A stretch of 64,000 bases of DNA, taken from the NCBI GenBank assembly GCA_963803015.1, contig CAWDKV010000004.1, positions 62,001-126,000 on the forward strand, given 5' to 3'. The translations under genes were made by a program, and so were the position numbers. Below are positions 1 through 9,431 of this stretch, one piece after another (the stretch's first letter is position 1; every line of letters starts with the position of its first letter). The notes beneath the pieces were generated by a model. The model was not told the origin of the DNA. It made no database searches and worked only from the letters and a program-made list of their open reading frames with translations. The DNA comes from Berkiella sp963803015. GTDB taxonomy: Bacteria > Pseudomonadota > Gammaproteobacteria > Berkiellales > Berkiellaceae.

Positions 1-25
1 ATCTAACAACCACGGGCTAAAAATT

Positions 26-1516
26 ATGCCACTGATGGCAAAGTCTAAAATCTGCAGCACTATCGCACTGTACACAGCCCTGTTGGGATGCACGGTGGGG
101 CCTAATTTTAAGTCACCTCCTGCGCCCACAACTGACAGCTATACAGAATCGCCACAACCTGAAAAAACCGTCAGTGCCCCCACCAAGGGGGGGAAAACCC
201 AGCATTTGAATCAAGGGCAAGATATCCCTCAGCAATGGTGGACTTTGTTTCATTCTGAACCACTCAATTGTTTAATTGTCAGAGGCATTAGCAATAATCC
301 TGATCTCAAATCTGCCCAAGCAGCGCTTAGAAATGCACAAGAGACTTTTCGCGCACAAGTAGGCGCATATCTCTATCCAGCTGTCGATTTACAAGCATTT
401 GGGGAAAGGCAAAAATTTTCAGCGGCGTCTTTCGGCGAGCCTAATGTACCCTCTTCCATTTTTAATCTGATTAATACACAAGTCAATGTTTCATATACGC
501 TAGACGTTTTTGGTAGAAATCGTCGAGAACTTGAAGCTTTATGTGCTCAAGTAAATTATCAAAGATATGAAGTGGAAGCGACATATCTTTCACTGACCTC
601 CAATATTGCGACAACTGCTATCACCGAAGCCTCTCTTGAAGCACAAAAAAAAGCAACCATCGAGATAGTTAATTTAGAGCAAAACCTGCTTGGCATTGTG
701 CAAAAGCAATTGAAGTTGGGTGCTGTCTCACGTTCGGAAGTCCTCGCTCAAGAAACGCAATTAGCTCAAGCGCGCGCAAGTCTGCCCCCAATTGAAAAAA
801 ATTTAGCGCAAACACGACATGCTTTAGCGATTCTGGTGGGTTCTTTACCGAGTGAGAGCTATCTACCCACTTTTTCATTAGATGCTTTACAGTTACCAAC
901 TGAGCTACCTATCAGTTTACCTTCCAAACTGGTACAACAACGGCCTGACGTACGTGCTTCTGAAGCATTATTACATCAAGCCAGTGCGAATGTTGGCGTT
1001 GCAACAGCAAACCTTTTTCCACAATTTACGATTACAGGCTCTTATGGTTGGGAAGCTGAAAGCCTAGGTGTTTTATTTAATCCAAAAAATAATATATGGA
1101 ATATTATAGGCCAAGTAACCCAACCGATATTTCACGGTGGAGAGCTTTTAGCCCAAAAGCGTGCGGCTATTGCCGCTTTCGATCAAGCTAATGCGCAATA
1201 TCGCAAAAGTGTGCTCCAAGCATTTAAAGAAGTAGCAGACGCTTTACGTGCCATTGAACTAGATGCCAAAGAGTTGAAAGCACAAGTCGAAGCAGAAAAA
1301 ACCGCAAAAGAGTCGCTCTATCTTGTCAAAAAACAATATCAAATGGGTGCAGCGAATTATCTTGCCTTATTAAATGCAGAACAACAATATCAAGAAACAT
1401 TAATCCTTCGCGTCCAAGCGCAAGCCTCTCGCTACACTGATACAGCTGCTTTATTTCAAGCACTAGGTGGCGGATGGTGGGATCAAACTTTACTGAGGGA
1501 GCGTTGCAATGGCTAG
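26..1516 (+). CDS. RND efflux outer-membrane channel lipoprotein (NodT/OprM family)
   Basis: Outer-membrane channel of a tripartite drug-efflux pump, forming the trimeric exit duct across the outer membrane. The N-terminus is a lipoprotein signal peptide ending in a lipobox (LLGC, Cys about residue 22), followed by TVGPNF, typical of the NodT/OprM family. Two outer-membrane-efflux repeats follow (about residues 75-275 and 290-480), rich in long Ala/Gln/Glu helices. At 496 residues the length is normal for the family. The start is either Met1 or Met4, and neither has a strong ribosome site. The stop overlaps the next gene by 8 bases, so the two are translationally coupled. The first 25 bases of the window hold no recognisable promoter, so the operon may begin upstream. 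The family is certain; the substrate cannot be read from sequence. Confidence 0.93.
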   Translation: MPLMAKSKICSTIALYTALLGCTVGPNFKSPPAPTTDSYTESPQPEKTVSAPTKGGKTQHLNQGQDIPQQWWTLFHSEPLNCLIVRGISNNPDLKSAQAALRNAQETFRAQVGAYLYPAVDLQAFGERQKFSAASFGEPNVPSSIFNLINTQVNVSYTLDVFGRNRRELEALCAQVNYQRYEVEATYLSLTSNIATTAITEASLEAQKKATIEIVNLEQNLLGIVQKQLKLGAVSRSEVLAQETQLAQARASLPPIEKNLAQTRHALAILVGSLPSESYLPTFSLDALQLPTELPISLPSKLVQQRPDVRASEALLHQASANVGVATANLFPQFTITGSYGWEAESLGVLFNPKNNIWNIIGQVTQPIFHGGELLAQKRAAIAAFDQANAQYRKSVLQAFKEVADALRAIELDAKELKAQVEAEKTAKESLYLVKKQYQMGAANYLALLNAEQQYQETLILRVQAQASRYTDTAALFQALGGGWWDQTLLRERCNG

Positions 1517-2636
1517 ACGTATGACAATCATGCTACTTTGCATTGGCCTTCTATTTGGGCTTATTTTCAGCTATCAGTTTTTCAAATCTTACATGATAAA
1601 AAAAGCGATGACGGCGCACTCACCCGTTGTCACTGTTTCTGCAATGAAGGCGACATCACAACCGTGGCAAAATAAAATTAGAGCCGCAGGGAGCCTACGC
1701 GCTGTCTGTGGTGTTGACGTCACAACCGAACTGGCAGGACTTGTCCGTACTATTTATTTCACCCCCGGGGCAAATGTTAAAAAGGGGGCACCCTTAGTAA
1801 AACTCAATGATGATGCAGAAGTCGCACAATTGGCTTCACTGGAAGCCTCTGCCGAACTTGCCAAAATCACTTATGATAGAGATAAAGCGCAGTTTAGTGT
1901 ACAAGCTGTGAGTAAACAAATCGTAGATAATGATGCCAGCAATCTTAAAAACTTATTGGCACAAGTGGCCGAGCAAAAAGCAACCATTGCAAAAAAGAAT
2001 ATTGTTGCACCCTTCGGGGGGCGACTTGGTATCAGGAATGTTAATCCTGGTCAATATGTGAATGTGGGTGATAACATTGTCACACTGCAAACACTTGATC
2101 CTATTTATGTCGATTTTTACTTACCACAACAAGATCTGGTCAACATTCAGGTAGGTCAAGTGATAACAGCAACTTGTGACACCTACCCTGGGAAAAGCTT
2201 TACAGGAAAGATTACTACCATTAATCCTATTGTTGATGCTGCGACCAGAAACGTGCAAGTTGAAGCAACTATGTCAAATACCAAGCAACTATTGTTACCA
2301 GGTATGTTTGCAACCGTTGAAATTACTACTGGCACACCACAAAATTATTTAACCTTACCCCAAACAGCAATTAGTTATAATCCGTATGGAAATATTGCTT
2401 ATATCGTCAAAGAACAAGGGAAAGATAAACAAGGCAAACCCATTTTAGCTGTTGATCAGACTTTTGTAACTGTCGGCAATACACGCGGCGATCAGGTCGC
2501 CATCTTAAAAGGCTTGCAGGAAAATGATATGGTTGTTGTAGCAGGTCAACTTAAGCTAAAAAATCACAGTTTGGTGAAAATTAATAACAAGGTTTTACCT
2601 AAAGATAATCCAGCGCCTAAGCTTATTGACGAGTAA
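1509..2636 (+). CDS. RND efflux periplasmic adaptor (membrane fusion protein)
   Basis: Periplasmic adaptor (AcrA/MexA family) joining the inner-membrane pump to the outer-membrane channel. A single N-terminal hydrophobic segment (about residues 5-25) has no lipobox, so it is probably a membrane anchor. Then come the first lipoyl half (around TIYFTPGANVKKG), a short alpha-hairpin, the second lipoyl half (APFGGRLGIRNVNPGQYV), the beta-barrel (DPIYVDFYLPQQDL) and the membrane-proximal domain. The start ATG has a GGGAG ribosome site 7 bases upstream inside the preceding gene. At 375 residues it is complete. A dispersed repeat, not a gene, separates it from the pump gene. Confidence 0.94.
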   Translation: MARRMTIMLLCIGLLFGLIFSYQFFKSYMIKKAMTAHSPVVTVSAMKATSQPWQNKIRAAGSLRAVCGVDVTTELAGLVRTIYFTPGANVKKGAPLVKLNDDAEVAQLASLEASAELAKITYDRDKAQFSVQAVSKQIVDNDASNLKNLLAQVAEQKATIAKKNIVAPFGGRLGIRNVNPGQYVNVGDNIVTLQTLDPIYVDFYLPQQDLVNIQVGQVITATCDTYPGKSFTGKITTINPIVDAATRNVQVEATMSNTKQLLLPGMFATVEITTGTPQNYLTLPQTAISYNPYGNIAYIVKEQGKDKQGKPILAVDQTFVTVGNTRGDQVAILKGLQENDMVVVAGQLKLKNHSLVKINNKVLPKDNPAPKLIDE

Positions 2637-2650
2637 ATGTACTCGAACCA

Positions 2651-2752
2651 GTTTGATTTTAGGCTAGGCGCTGAGTCCTCGAGCAACCGGAGTTTACATA
2701 ATAGTAAATGAGGATTGCGAGTGGGCGAAAGCTTTAAGCCTAAAGGCAAAAT
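2651..2752. repeat. Dispersed intergenic palindromic repeat, copy 1
   Basis: Imperfect inverted repeat of about 100 bases between the adaptor and pump genes. The centre is GGAGTTTACA, a short loop, then GTAAATGA, flanked by GATTTTAGGCTAGGC on the left and AGCCTAAAG on the right. The same layout (GATTTTTCGGCTAGGC, GGAGCGTACA, loop, GTACGTGA, then GTGGGC) occurs at 10574-10744, and one end of it at 44353-44383. It lies inside an operon and would be transcribed as a hairpin, so it could tune the pump-to-adaptor expression ratio; that role is inferred. Confidence 0.6.
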
Positions 2753-2766
2753 GGAAAGAGTATCCC

Positions 2767-5700
2767 ATGCATATTACAGATATATATATTCGAAAACCCG
2801 TCTTGGCGACAGTAATCAGCTTAATGATTCTGGTACTTGGTATTCGTTCAATTGGTTCGCTTCCCATTTTACAATATCCTCATACTGAAAATGCCGTTAT
2901 CACTGTGAGCACCGTTTATACAGGGGCTGATCCTGCGCTAGTCGCAGGCTTTATTTCAACTCCCCTTGAAAATTCTATTGCTCAAGCCAATGGTATTGAC
3001 TATCTCACTTCCGCTAGTACCTTAGGATTAAGTACAATTACTGCTTATTTGCGACTCAATTATGATGCTGATAAAGCTTTAACTGAAATTAGCACGAAAG
3101 TGAATGCCGTTATCAATCAATTACCGCAAGAAGCGCAGCAACCTACAATGGCCATTACCATTGGGCAAACCATTGACGCCATGTATATTGGCTTTAATAG
3201 CACTGTCTTACCAACGAATAATATTACGGATTATCTCGTTCGAGTTGTACAGCCCAAATTACAGACTATAGATGGTGTACAACTTGCTGAAATTTTAGGC
3301 TCGCGAATATTTGCACTACGCGCTTGGTTAGATCCCATTAAAATGGCAGCGTACAATGTAAATAGTACAGATGTATTTAATGCCCTTGCCGCTAATGATT
3401 TTATTTCTGCCGCTGGCCGTACTGATGGACAAATGGTAGTCGTCAATCTCATTGCAGAAACAGGACTGCATTCAATCGAAGAATTTAGCAATCTTATCCT
3501 CAAATCACAAAACGGCGCCATTGTTCGTTTAAAAGATGTCGCCAAAGTGACGCTCGGCGCACAAAATTATGATTCGGCAGTCAGTTTTGATGGCGACAAA
3601 GCTGTCTATATCGGTATTAAATTAGCGCCTTCAGCAAATTTGCTTTCCGTACTCAATAACATTAAAAAAGAGTTTCCAGCTATTCAAGCGCAATTGCCTG
3701 AAGGCATGCATGGGAAAATCGTTTATGACTCCTCCCTTTTCGTTGACAGCTCTATTCGAGAAGTTATTCATTCTTTAGTTGAAGCTCTCTTGATAGTGAC
3801 AGCGGTCATTTTCTTATTTTTAGGTTCAGTCAGATCAGTCATTATCCCCGTAATAGCTATCCCTCTTTCCTTAATTGGCGCCTTCTTTATCATGCTGGTG
3901 CTGGGTTATTCTATTAATCTTTTAACTTTATTAGCCCTGGTATTAGCAATTGGTCTTGTGGTAGATGACGCCATTATTGTGGTGGAAAACGTCTACCGTC
4001 ATATGGAAGAAGGGGCCTCTCGTTTAGATGCGGCTATACTTGGCGCGCGAGAACTTGCTAATCCGATTATTGCTATTTCAGTCGTCCTCATTGCAGTCTA
4101 TGTACCCATCGGATTTATGGGAGGACTAACTGGCGCATTATTCACAGAGTTTGCCTTCACGCTAGCCGGCTCTGTCGGTATTTCTGCTATTGTTGCGCTA
4201 ACTCTCTCCCCCATGATGTGTTCGAGATTTTTAAAACTTCCCAACAATAACAATGGAGGAGGATTCGTTCATTATATCGATAGGAAGTTTGAATGGTTAC
4301 GCATTCATTATGAAAGTTCTCTTAAAGGATCTCTCAACTACCTTCCTGTAACAGGGGTATTTGCTGCCATCATTTTATTCAGTAATTATTTTTTGTATAT
4401 CAGTTCTAAATCTGAATTAGCACCTGTTGAAGATCAAGGCATTATCATCACGCAATTGACAGGCGCTGCAAACGCCAGCATAGAGCAGACCCAACTCTAT
4501 TCGCATCAAATCTTTGATATTTTCCAAAAATACAAAGAAACAGACCACGTCTTTCAAATCGATGGTGTCAATGGTTTTAACACCGCCATAGCAGGAATGG
4601 TTCTAACACCATGGGATCAACGCACCAGAACGACAGATCAAATACAGCCCCTACTCCAAAATCAACTTAATGACATCACGGGTGGGCTTATTGCCGTCTT
4701 CCAATTACCGCCTTTACCCGGCAGCAGTGGATTGCCAGTACAATTTGTGCTTCAAACCACAGGTTCCTTCGAGGAACTGAACGAGGTGAGTCAGACTTTG
4801 CTTGATAAAGCGCGATCTAGTGGTATGTTCCTTTTTATTGACACTGATCTCAAAATTGACAAGCCACAAACTTCTATCGTATTGGATAGAGACAAAGCCT
4901 CTGAATTAGGGCTAACTATGCGAGACATTGGTAACTCTCTCACCTCAAATTTAAGTCAAAATTATGTAAACTATTTCAGTATGGCTGGACGCTCATATCA
5001 AGTTATTCCTCAAGTCATGCGAACTGAACGGTTAAATTCCGATCAGATATTAGATTATTATATTACCACACCCGCTGGCACCTCTGTGCCACTATCAACT
5101 GTTGCCAGCATAAAAACAACTGTGGTGCCTGAATCAATCAATCACTTTCAACAACTGAATTCTGCAACCATTTCAGCTGTGCTCTTTCCAGGTATAACAA
5201 TGAGTCAGGCTTTAAATTATCTCACGCAAACTGCAAAGGAAATCATCCCCCAAGGTTATACACTTGATTCAGCTGGACCAACCCGACAATATATGCAAGA
5301 AGGTAGTGCGCTTGTTTTAACTTTTTTCTTCGCACTTGTCATTATTTTCCTGACGCTGGCAGCACTTTTTGAAAGCTTTCGTGATCCGCTTATTGTGCTT
5401 ATCACTGTCCCGATGTCAATTTGTGGCGCCATGATTTTTGTCAGTCTTGGCGTGGGGGGTGCGACGTTAAATATTTATACAGAAGTCGGTTTAATTACCT
5501 TGATTGGGCTTATTAGTAAACATGGCATTTTAATCGTGCAGTTTGCCAATGATTTGCAATTGGAAGGGAAGTCTAAACTTGAAGCCATTCAAATGGCGGC
5601 TGGCATTCGTTTACGCCCTATTTTAATGACCACAGCAGCGATGGTATTAGGCGTTATCCCTTTAATTACCGCGTCAGGCGCTGGCGCGGTTAGTCGATAT

Positions 5701-5862
5701 AATATTGGACTAGTGATTGCCTCTGGCCTTGCCATTGGCACTCTCTTTACTTTATTTGTCGTCCCAGCTATGTATTTGCTTCTGGCAGATACTTTAACGA
5801 AAGAAGTTGAAGGCAAATCGCAAGAGCCCGAACATTTTCCTTCACCCGTCAATTTAACTTAA
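2767..5862 (+). CDS. RND efflux inner-membrane pump (AcrB/MexB type, HAE1 family)
   Basis: Proton-driven inner-membrane efflux transporter. At 1031 residues it has the full AcrB length, with twelve membrane helices in two halves and two large periplasmic porter loops. The proton-relay aspartates are in GLVVDDAIIVVENVYRHMEE (about residues 397-416) and the matching lysine in LISKHGILIVQFAN (about residue 919). The N-terminus MHITDIYIRKPVLATVISL is typical. It follows its adaptor and channel genes, giving a complete pump. A short-chain dehydrogenase starts 14 bases after its stop and is probably co-transcribed. No regulator gene lies in the window on this side. Family certain; substrate unknown. 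Confidence 0.95.
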   Translation: MHITDIYIRKPVLATVISLMILVLGIRSIGSLPILQYPHTENAVITVSTVYTGADPALVAGFISTPLENSIAQANGIDYLTSASTLGLSTITAYLRLNYDADKALTEISTKVNAVINQLPQEAQQPTMAITIGQTIDAMYIGFNSTVLPTNNITDYLVRVVQPKLQTIDGVQLAEILGSRIFALRAWLDPIKMAAYNVNSTDVFNALAANDFISAAGRTDGQMVVVNLIAETGLHSIEEFSNLILKSQNGAIVRLKDVAKVTLGAQNYDSAVSFDGDKAVYIGIKLAPSANLLSVLNNIKKEFPAIQAQLPEGMHGKIVYDSSLFVDSSIREVIHSLVEALLIVTAVIFLFLGSVRSVIIPVIAIPLSLIGAFFIMLVLGYSINLLTLLALVLAIGLVVDDAIIVVENVYRHMEEGASRLDAAILGARELANPIIAISVVLIAVYVPIGFMGGLTGALFTEFAFTLAGSVGISAIVALTLSPMMCSRFLKLPNNNNGGGFVHYIDRKFEWLRIHYESSLKGSLNYLPVTGVFAAIILFSNYFLYISSKSELAPVEDQGIIITQLTGAANASIEQTQLYSHQIFDIFQKYKETDHVFQIDGVNGFNTAIAGMVLTPWDQRTRTTDQIQPLLQNQLNDITGGLIAVFQLPPLPGSSGLPVQFVLQTTGSFEELNEVSQTLLDKARSSGMFLFIDTDLKIDKPQTSIVLDRDKASELGLTMRDIGNSLTSNLSQNYVNYFSMAGRSYQVIPQVMRTERLNSDQILDYYITTPAGTSVPLSTVASIKTTVVPESINHFQQLNSATISAVLFPGITMSQALNYLTQTAKEIIPQGYTLDSAGPTRQYMQEGSALVLTFFFALVIIFLTLAALFESFRDPLIVLITVPMSICGAMIFVSLGVGGATLNIYTEVGLITLIGLISKHGILIVQFANDLQLEGKSKLEAIQMAAGIRLRPILMTTAAMVLGVIPLITASGAGAVSRYNIGLVIASGLAIGTLFTLFVVPAMYLLLADTLTKEVEGKSQEPEHFPSPVNLT

Positions 5863-5876
5863 CAGGAGCACACACT

Positions 5877-6476
5877 ATGAAAATTGTTATTGTAGGGGGT
5901 TCAGGAACGATAGGTAAAGCGGTTGCCAAAGAAATAGGACAACGTCACCGAATCATCGTGGTCGCGCATCGTCATGGTGATATCCATGTTGATATTACTG
6001 ATCCCAAATCCATTGACCAAATGTATAAATCTTTAGGCGAATTTGATGCCTTGGTTGCCACGACAGGAAAAGTTCAATTTGCAGAATTAGCGGCTATGAC
6101 AACCGCGGATTATCTTTTTGGGCTCAATGACAAACTGATGGGACAAGTTAATCTAGTGTTAATTGGCCAAAAATATATTAAAGACAAGGGTTCTTTCACT
6201 TTAACAAGCGGCATATTAAGTCATGATCCAGTCAAATATGGTTCAAGTGCATCCATGGTGAATGCGGCAATCAATGGATTTGTTATCGGTGCAGCAATTG
6301 AAATGCCAAGAGGGATCCGTCTTAATGCCGTCAGCCCTACTGTACTGGAAGAATCGATGCAAGCGATTGGCCATTGCTTCCACGGCTTTGCACCCGTGTC
6401 AGCTGCCCGTGTTGCCTTGGCCTACAGTAAGAGTGTCGAAGGACTACAAACAGGCCAAATTTACGCTGTAGAATAG
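5877..6476 (+). CDS. Short-chain dehydrogenase, small variant without YxxxK
   Basis: Small SDR-fold protein (199 residues) with an N-terminal nucleotide-binding GGSGTIG motif (residues 7-13) and an intact SDR core (FTLTSGIL, then PRGIRLNAVSPTVLEESM). Where canonical SDRs have the catalytic YxxxK, this one reads YGSSASMVNAAING, so the Lys is absent and the Tyr is out of register. This matches a known bacterial subfamily of short SDRs with the same substitution, so it is not decay. The start has a good AGGAG site. It is 14 bases after the RND pump gene and convergent with phaC, 8 bases away. Substrate unknown. Confidence 0.85.
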   Translation: MKIVIVGGSGTIGKAVAKEIGQRHRIIVVAHRHGDIHVDITDPKSIDQMYKSLGEFDALVATTGKVQFAELAAMTTADYLFGLNDKLMGQVNLVLIGQKYIKDKGSFTLTSGILSHDPVKYGSSASMVNAAINGFVIGAAIEMPRGIRLNAVSPTVLEESMQAIGHCFHGFAPVSAARVALAYSKSVEGLQTGQIYAVE

Positions 6477-6484
6477 GAAGGATT

Positions 6485-8275
6485 CTAGAATAGTCTTTTC
6501 CTGACATAGAGCCCAGGTGCTTCACGCAAGCTTTTTAAGGCACCGACTCCTGGCTCTCTCGCTTTTATTAAATCGCCGGAATAAGGCTTTAACCAATTTA
6601 TCCAGTGCGCCCACCAAGAGCCTTTTTGGGGCTCACTTTTATCAAACCAAGCTTGAGGCGTTCTTTCAAGGACACCCCTTTGTCCTACGCGATAACCATA
6701 TTTTTTATTTTCAGGAGGATTGATTACGCCTGCGATATGTCCAGACTCTCCCAATACAAAAGTTATTTCCCCTCCTAGACATTTTGCACCATAAAATGTG
6801 GTCTCCCAGGGAGCGATATGATCTTTTTCAGTAGAAAGAAAATAAGCAGGCACTTTCACTTTGGTAAGATCAAGCTTGACACCGGCTATAGAAAACTGTC
6901 CCGGATGACATAACCTATTTTCCAAATACATATTGCGCAAATATTCACTGTGCATTTTGGCTGGCATGTTGGTTGAGTCACAGTTCCAATATAATAGATC
7001 AAGAGGAAAAGGCGAACGACCACATAAGTAGTTATTTATATAATAAGCCCACCATAAATCGTTTGAGCGTAGCATATTGAAAGTCGTCATTAAAACTCTG
7101 CCATCAAGGTAGCCTTTTCTTTCCATGTTCTTTTCAAGGGATGCAATCCATTTTTCATCTATGAATACCTCAATATCTCCTGGCTCAGAAAAATCTATCA
7201 GCGAAGTTAAAAAAGTAGCACTCGCTATTCTGTTGTCTTTTTTAGTTTGCATAAACCCTAGAGCACAAGAGAGTAAAGTACCACCGATGCAAAACCCTAC
7301 GGCATTGATTGCTTTTTCATCTGTGACTTTTTGGATGGCATCTATCGCTTCCAAAATACCTTGTTGTAAATAATCCGCAAAAGAAGTCTCGCGATAACTT
7401 TCATCCGGGTTGACCCAAGAGATCATAAATACCGTCAAACCTTGTTCAACACACCATTTCACAAAGGAGTTTTTCTCATGCAAGTCTAAAATATAATATT
7501 TATTGATCCAAGGCGGCACAATCAATAGTGGCATAGCATAGACTTCTTCTGTAAGAGGAGAATATTGAATAAGCTCCATCAGCCTATTTTGAAATATTAC
7601 TTTGCCTTTAGTCGTCGCCAAATTTTTCCCTACTTCAAATGCCTCCATATCTGTTATTTTGACATGCCAATTTCCTTGTCCTTTAACTATATCTTCTACC
7701 AGATTTTTCATTCCGCTATAAATATTTTCCCCTTTTGATTCAATAGTATGGCGCAGTACTTCTGGGCTAGTTAACAGAAAGTTGCTGGGAGATAAGGCAT
7801 CGAGATATTGTTTAGTAAAAAACAAGACTTGTTTATTTACCTTTGGATCGGTGCTTGGATTTTCCTTAATAAAATTTAAACAATGCTGGCTAAATAAAAG
7901 ATAGGTTTGCTGTAAAAAATGAAATACCGGTTTTTCGGCCCAATCTATTGCTTTAAATCTTCTATCTTCCTGTAAAGGGGGAACAAAGGACGTGTTTTTT
8001 TCCCCAGCTGATTTCCCTTGAAGGTTTTCGCAAAGCTTGAAATAATCTGTCCACCATGCTGTTTGTGCTTGCATTATTTTCGTTGGGTGCACGCCCTCAC
8101 TCAACCATTTTTGATAAATGCTGCTTACATTCCCTAATATTTGAAATTGTCCTTCCATACTTTGTAAAATATTTTTTCCCATTTCCGGAAAATTATCTTG
8201 TAACAATTTGCTAAATTGTGTGGCACTTTGTTTAAGATGATCGTAGGATTGGTTAATATCGTACTGGTTTTTCAT
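6485..8275 (-). CDS. phaC: Class I poly(3-hydroxyalkanoate) synthase
   Basis: Polymerises hydroxyacyl-CoA into polyhydroxyalkanoate storage granules. An N-terminal PhaC domain is followed by an alpha/beta-hydrolase fold. The lipase-like box is GFCIGGT (nucleophile Cys about residue 329), the catalytic Asp is in STEKDHIAPWE and the His in GESGHIAGVINPP. At 596 residues it matches class I enzymes that act without PhaE. A GTG lies six codons upstream at 8293, but the ATG at 8275 has a better AGGG ribosome site and gives MKNQYDINQ. No phaA, phaB or phasin gene is nearby. It is convergent with the SDR gene and divergent from the Tus-like gene. Confidence 0.95.
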   Translation of the reverse strand: MKNQYDINQSYDHLKQSATQFSKLLQDNFPEMGKNILQSMEGQFQILGNVSSIYQKWLSEGVHPTKIMQAQTAWWTDYFKLCENLQGKSAGEKNTSFVPPLQEDRRFKAIDWAEKPVFHFLQQTYLLFSQHCLNFIKENPSTDPKVNKQVLFFTKQYLDALSPSNFLLTSPEVLRHTIESKGENIYSGMKNLVEDIVKGQGNWHVKITDMEAFEVGKNLATTKGKVIFQNRLMELIQYSPLTEEVYAMPLLIVPPWINKYYILDLHEKNSFVKWCVEQGLTVFMISWVNPDESYRETSFADYLQQGILEAIDAIQKVTDEKAINAVGFCIGGTLLSCALGFMQTKKDNRIASATFLTSLIDFSEPGDIEVFIDEKWIASLEKNMERKGYLDGRVLMTTFNMLRSNDLWWAYYINNYLCGRSPFPLDLLYWNCDSTNMPAKMHSEYLRNMYLENRLCHPGQFSIAGVKLDLTKVKVPAYFLSTEKDHIAPWETTFYGAKCLGGEITFVLGESGHIAGVINPPENKKYGYRVGQRGVLERTPQAWFDKSEPQKGSWWAHWINWLKPYSGDLIKAREPGVGALKSLREAPGLYVRKRLF

Positions 8276-8355
8276 AAGCACCCTAAAATGCACATGTCCT
8301 CTCTCTATTTTAGGTTGTTTAAATGAGTAACTACAAATAAGTTGAGTTTCTAAGG

Positions 8356-9249
8356 ATGGAGCAACGTGTGCTAAGCGCTGAATTTCGTATTGATGTCATC
8401 GACGCTTTTGAGTCTCTTATGGCTGCCATTGATAAGTTATGCCAAGCGATAGAAACCGATTCTGCGCTCATGGCCTGGACGCAACATCCTTCCCTCGCTC
8501 CGAATCAACATCGGCAAAGAGCATGCACTATTATCAGGCAGCTTGAATACACCGATGAACAAGCTCCTAGAGAAACGGTGCTCTGCGCCGGTTTCATTGG
8601 CGCAAGCGCTCAAACCTTAAGCCTTGCACAAGGGGTTAATCTGAGTAAAGAGAGATTCAAAAAGAGCATTCTAGCTTTAAGATCAGTCAATCTGGCCAAG
8701 TCTGATCCTTATTTAACAGAGAAATTTAACACTATTCTGCCACGTCCTCAGCAAACTGCTCACTTGCTACAAAAACTAGGATTAGCGCGGTTACATTTGA
8801 AGCAATGCTATAGAAAAATTCCGATTTTAGAAAAAGCACCCAGCAAGATTAGTTGGACCTGGGCACACACTCGGGCGATAAAAAAAATTACTGTCGCCAA
8901 AGCGGAAGAAATGCTATCCAAAAAAGGGAAAATTCCTGCTATTGAAATGCAATTACAAAAATTACAATCTCTTTCTCCTAGAGAGCCTCTAGCCATTGTG
9001 CAAGATTTGGCACCGCACTTACGAGCAAATCTTGTTTTCCAACAAGAAAATGCACTGGAAAGACACATGATAAAAGGTCCTTTGCCTGTTTTTTTTCCTT
9101 GCACTGTAGAAACACCTAGACCACAATTTAATCCTCCTTTACCCAAACAAGAGAAAGACGCCACGCGCTCCAAACGTTGCGATATTAAAATTGAATCCAC
9201 TCCTTTCATTCCTGCTATTCGCGCCCATCGTTATATTCAAAAGCCTTAA
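8356..9249 (+). CDS. Tus-like DNA replication terminus-binding protein (probable)
   Basis: Resembles Tus, which binds Ter sites and arrests replication forks from one side. The evidence is remembered similarity to E. coli Tus: length 297 versus 309, an N-terminal helical segment, a VLC-containing strand near residue 77, and a middle block where query LGLARLHLKQCYRKIPIL and WTWAHTRAIKKI line up with Tus GLITLNAYRTLTVL and FGWANKHIIKNL. The Tus residues forming the locked-cytosine pocket (Phe140, His144) are not clearly kept. The ATG at 8356 abuts its AAGG, while the GTG at 8368 has GGAG at better spacing, so the protein may start four residues later. It is divergent from phaC. If not Tus, it is an unrecognised DNA-binding-like protein. 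Confidence 0.6.
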   Translation: MEQRVLSAEFRIDVIDAFESLMAAIDKLCQAIETDSALMAWTQHPSLAPNQHRQRACTIIRQLEYTDEQAPRETVLCAGFIGASAQTLSLAQGVNLSKERFKKSILALRSVNLAKSDPYLTEKFNTILPRPQQTAHLLQKLGLARLHLKQCYRKIPILEKAPSKISWTWAHTRAIKKITVAKAEEMLSKKGKIPAIEMQLQKLQSLSPREPLAIVQDLAPHLRANLVFQQENALERHMIKGPLPVFFPCTVETPRPQFNPPLPKQEKDATRSKRCDIKIESTPFIPAIRAHRYIQKP

Positions 9250-9431
9250 AGACCTTTTTAGCTACTTTTTTTACCCTCGGTTCAAAATAACAGCACTGTT
9301 AAACTTTGAACAAGGCGAAATTGCGGCATAAACTTATCTTATCGAGAGACTTTACACTCTATAACTAACTGATCAAGTTTTTAACTAGACATAATTTTAG
9401 TAATAGGGAAAAAAAGAAAGGGAATTTCAAA

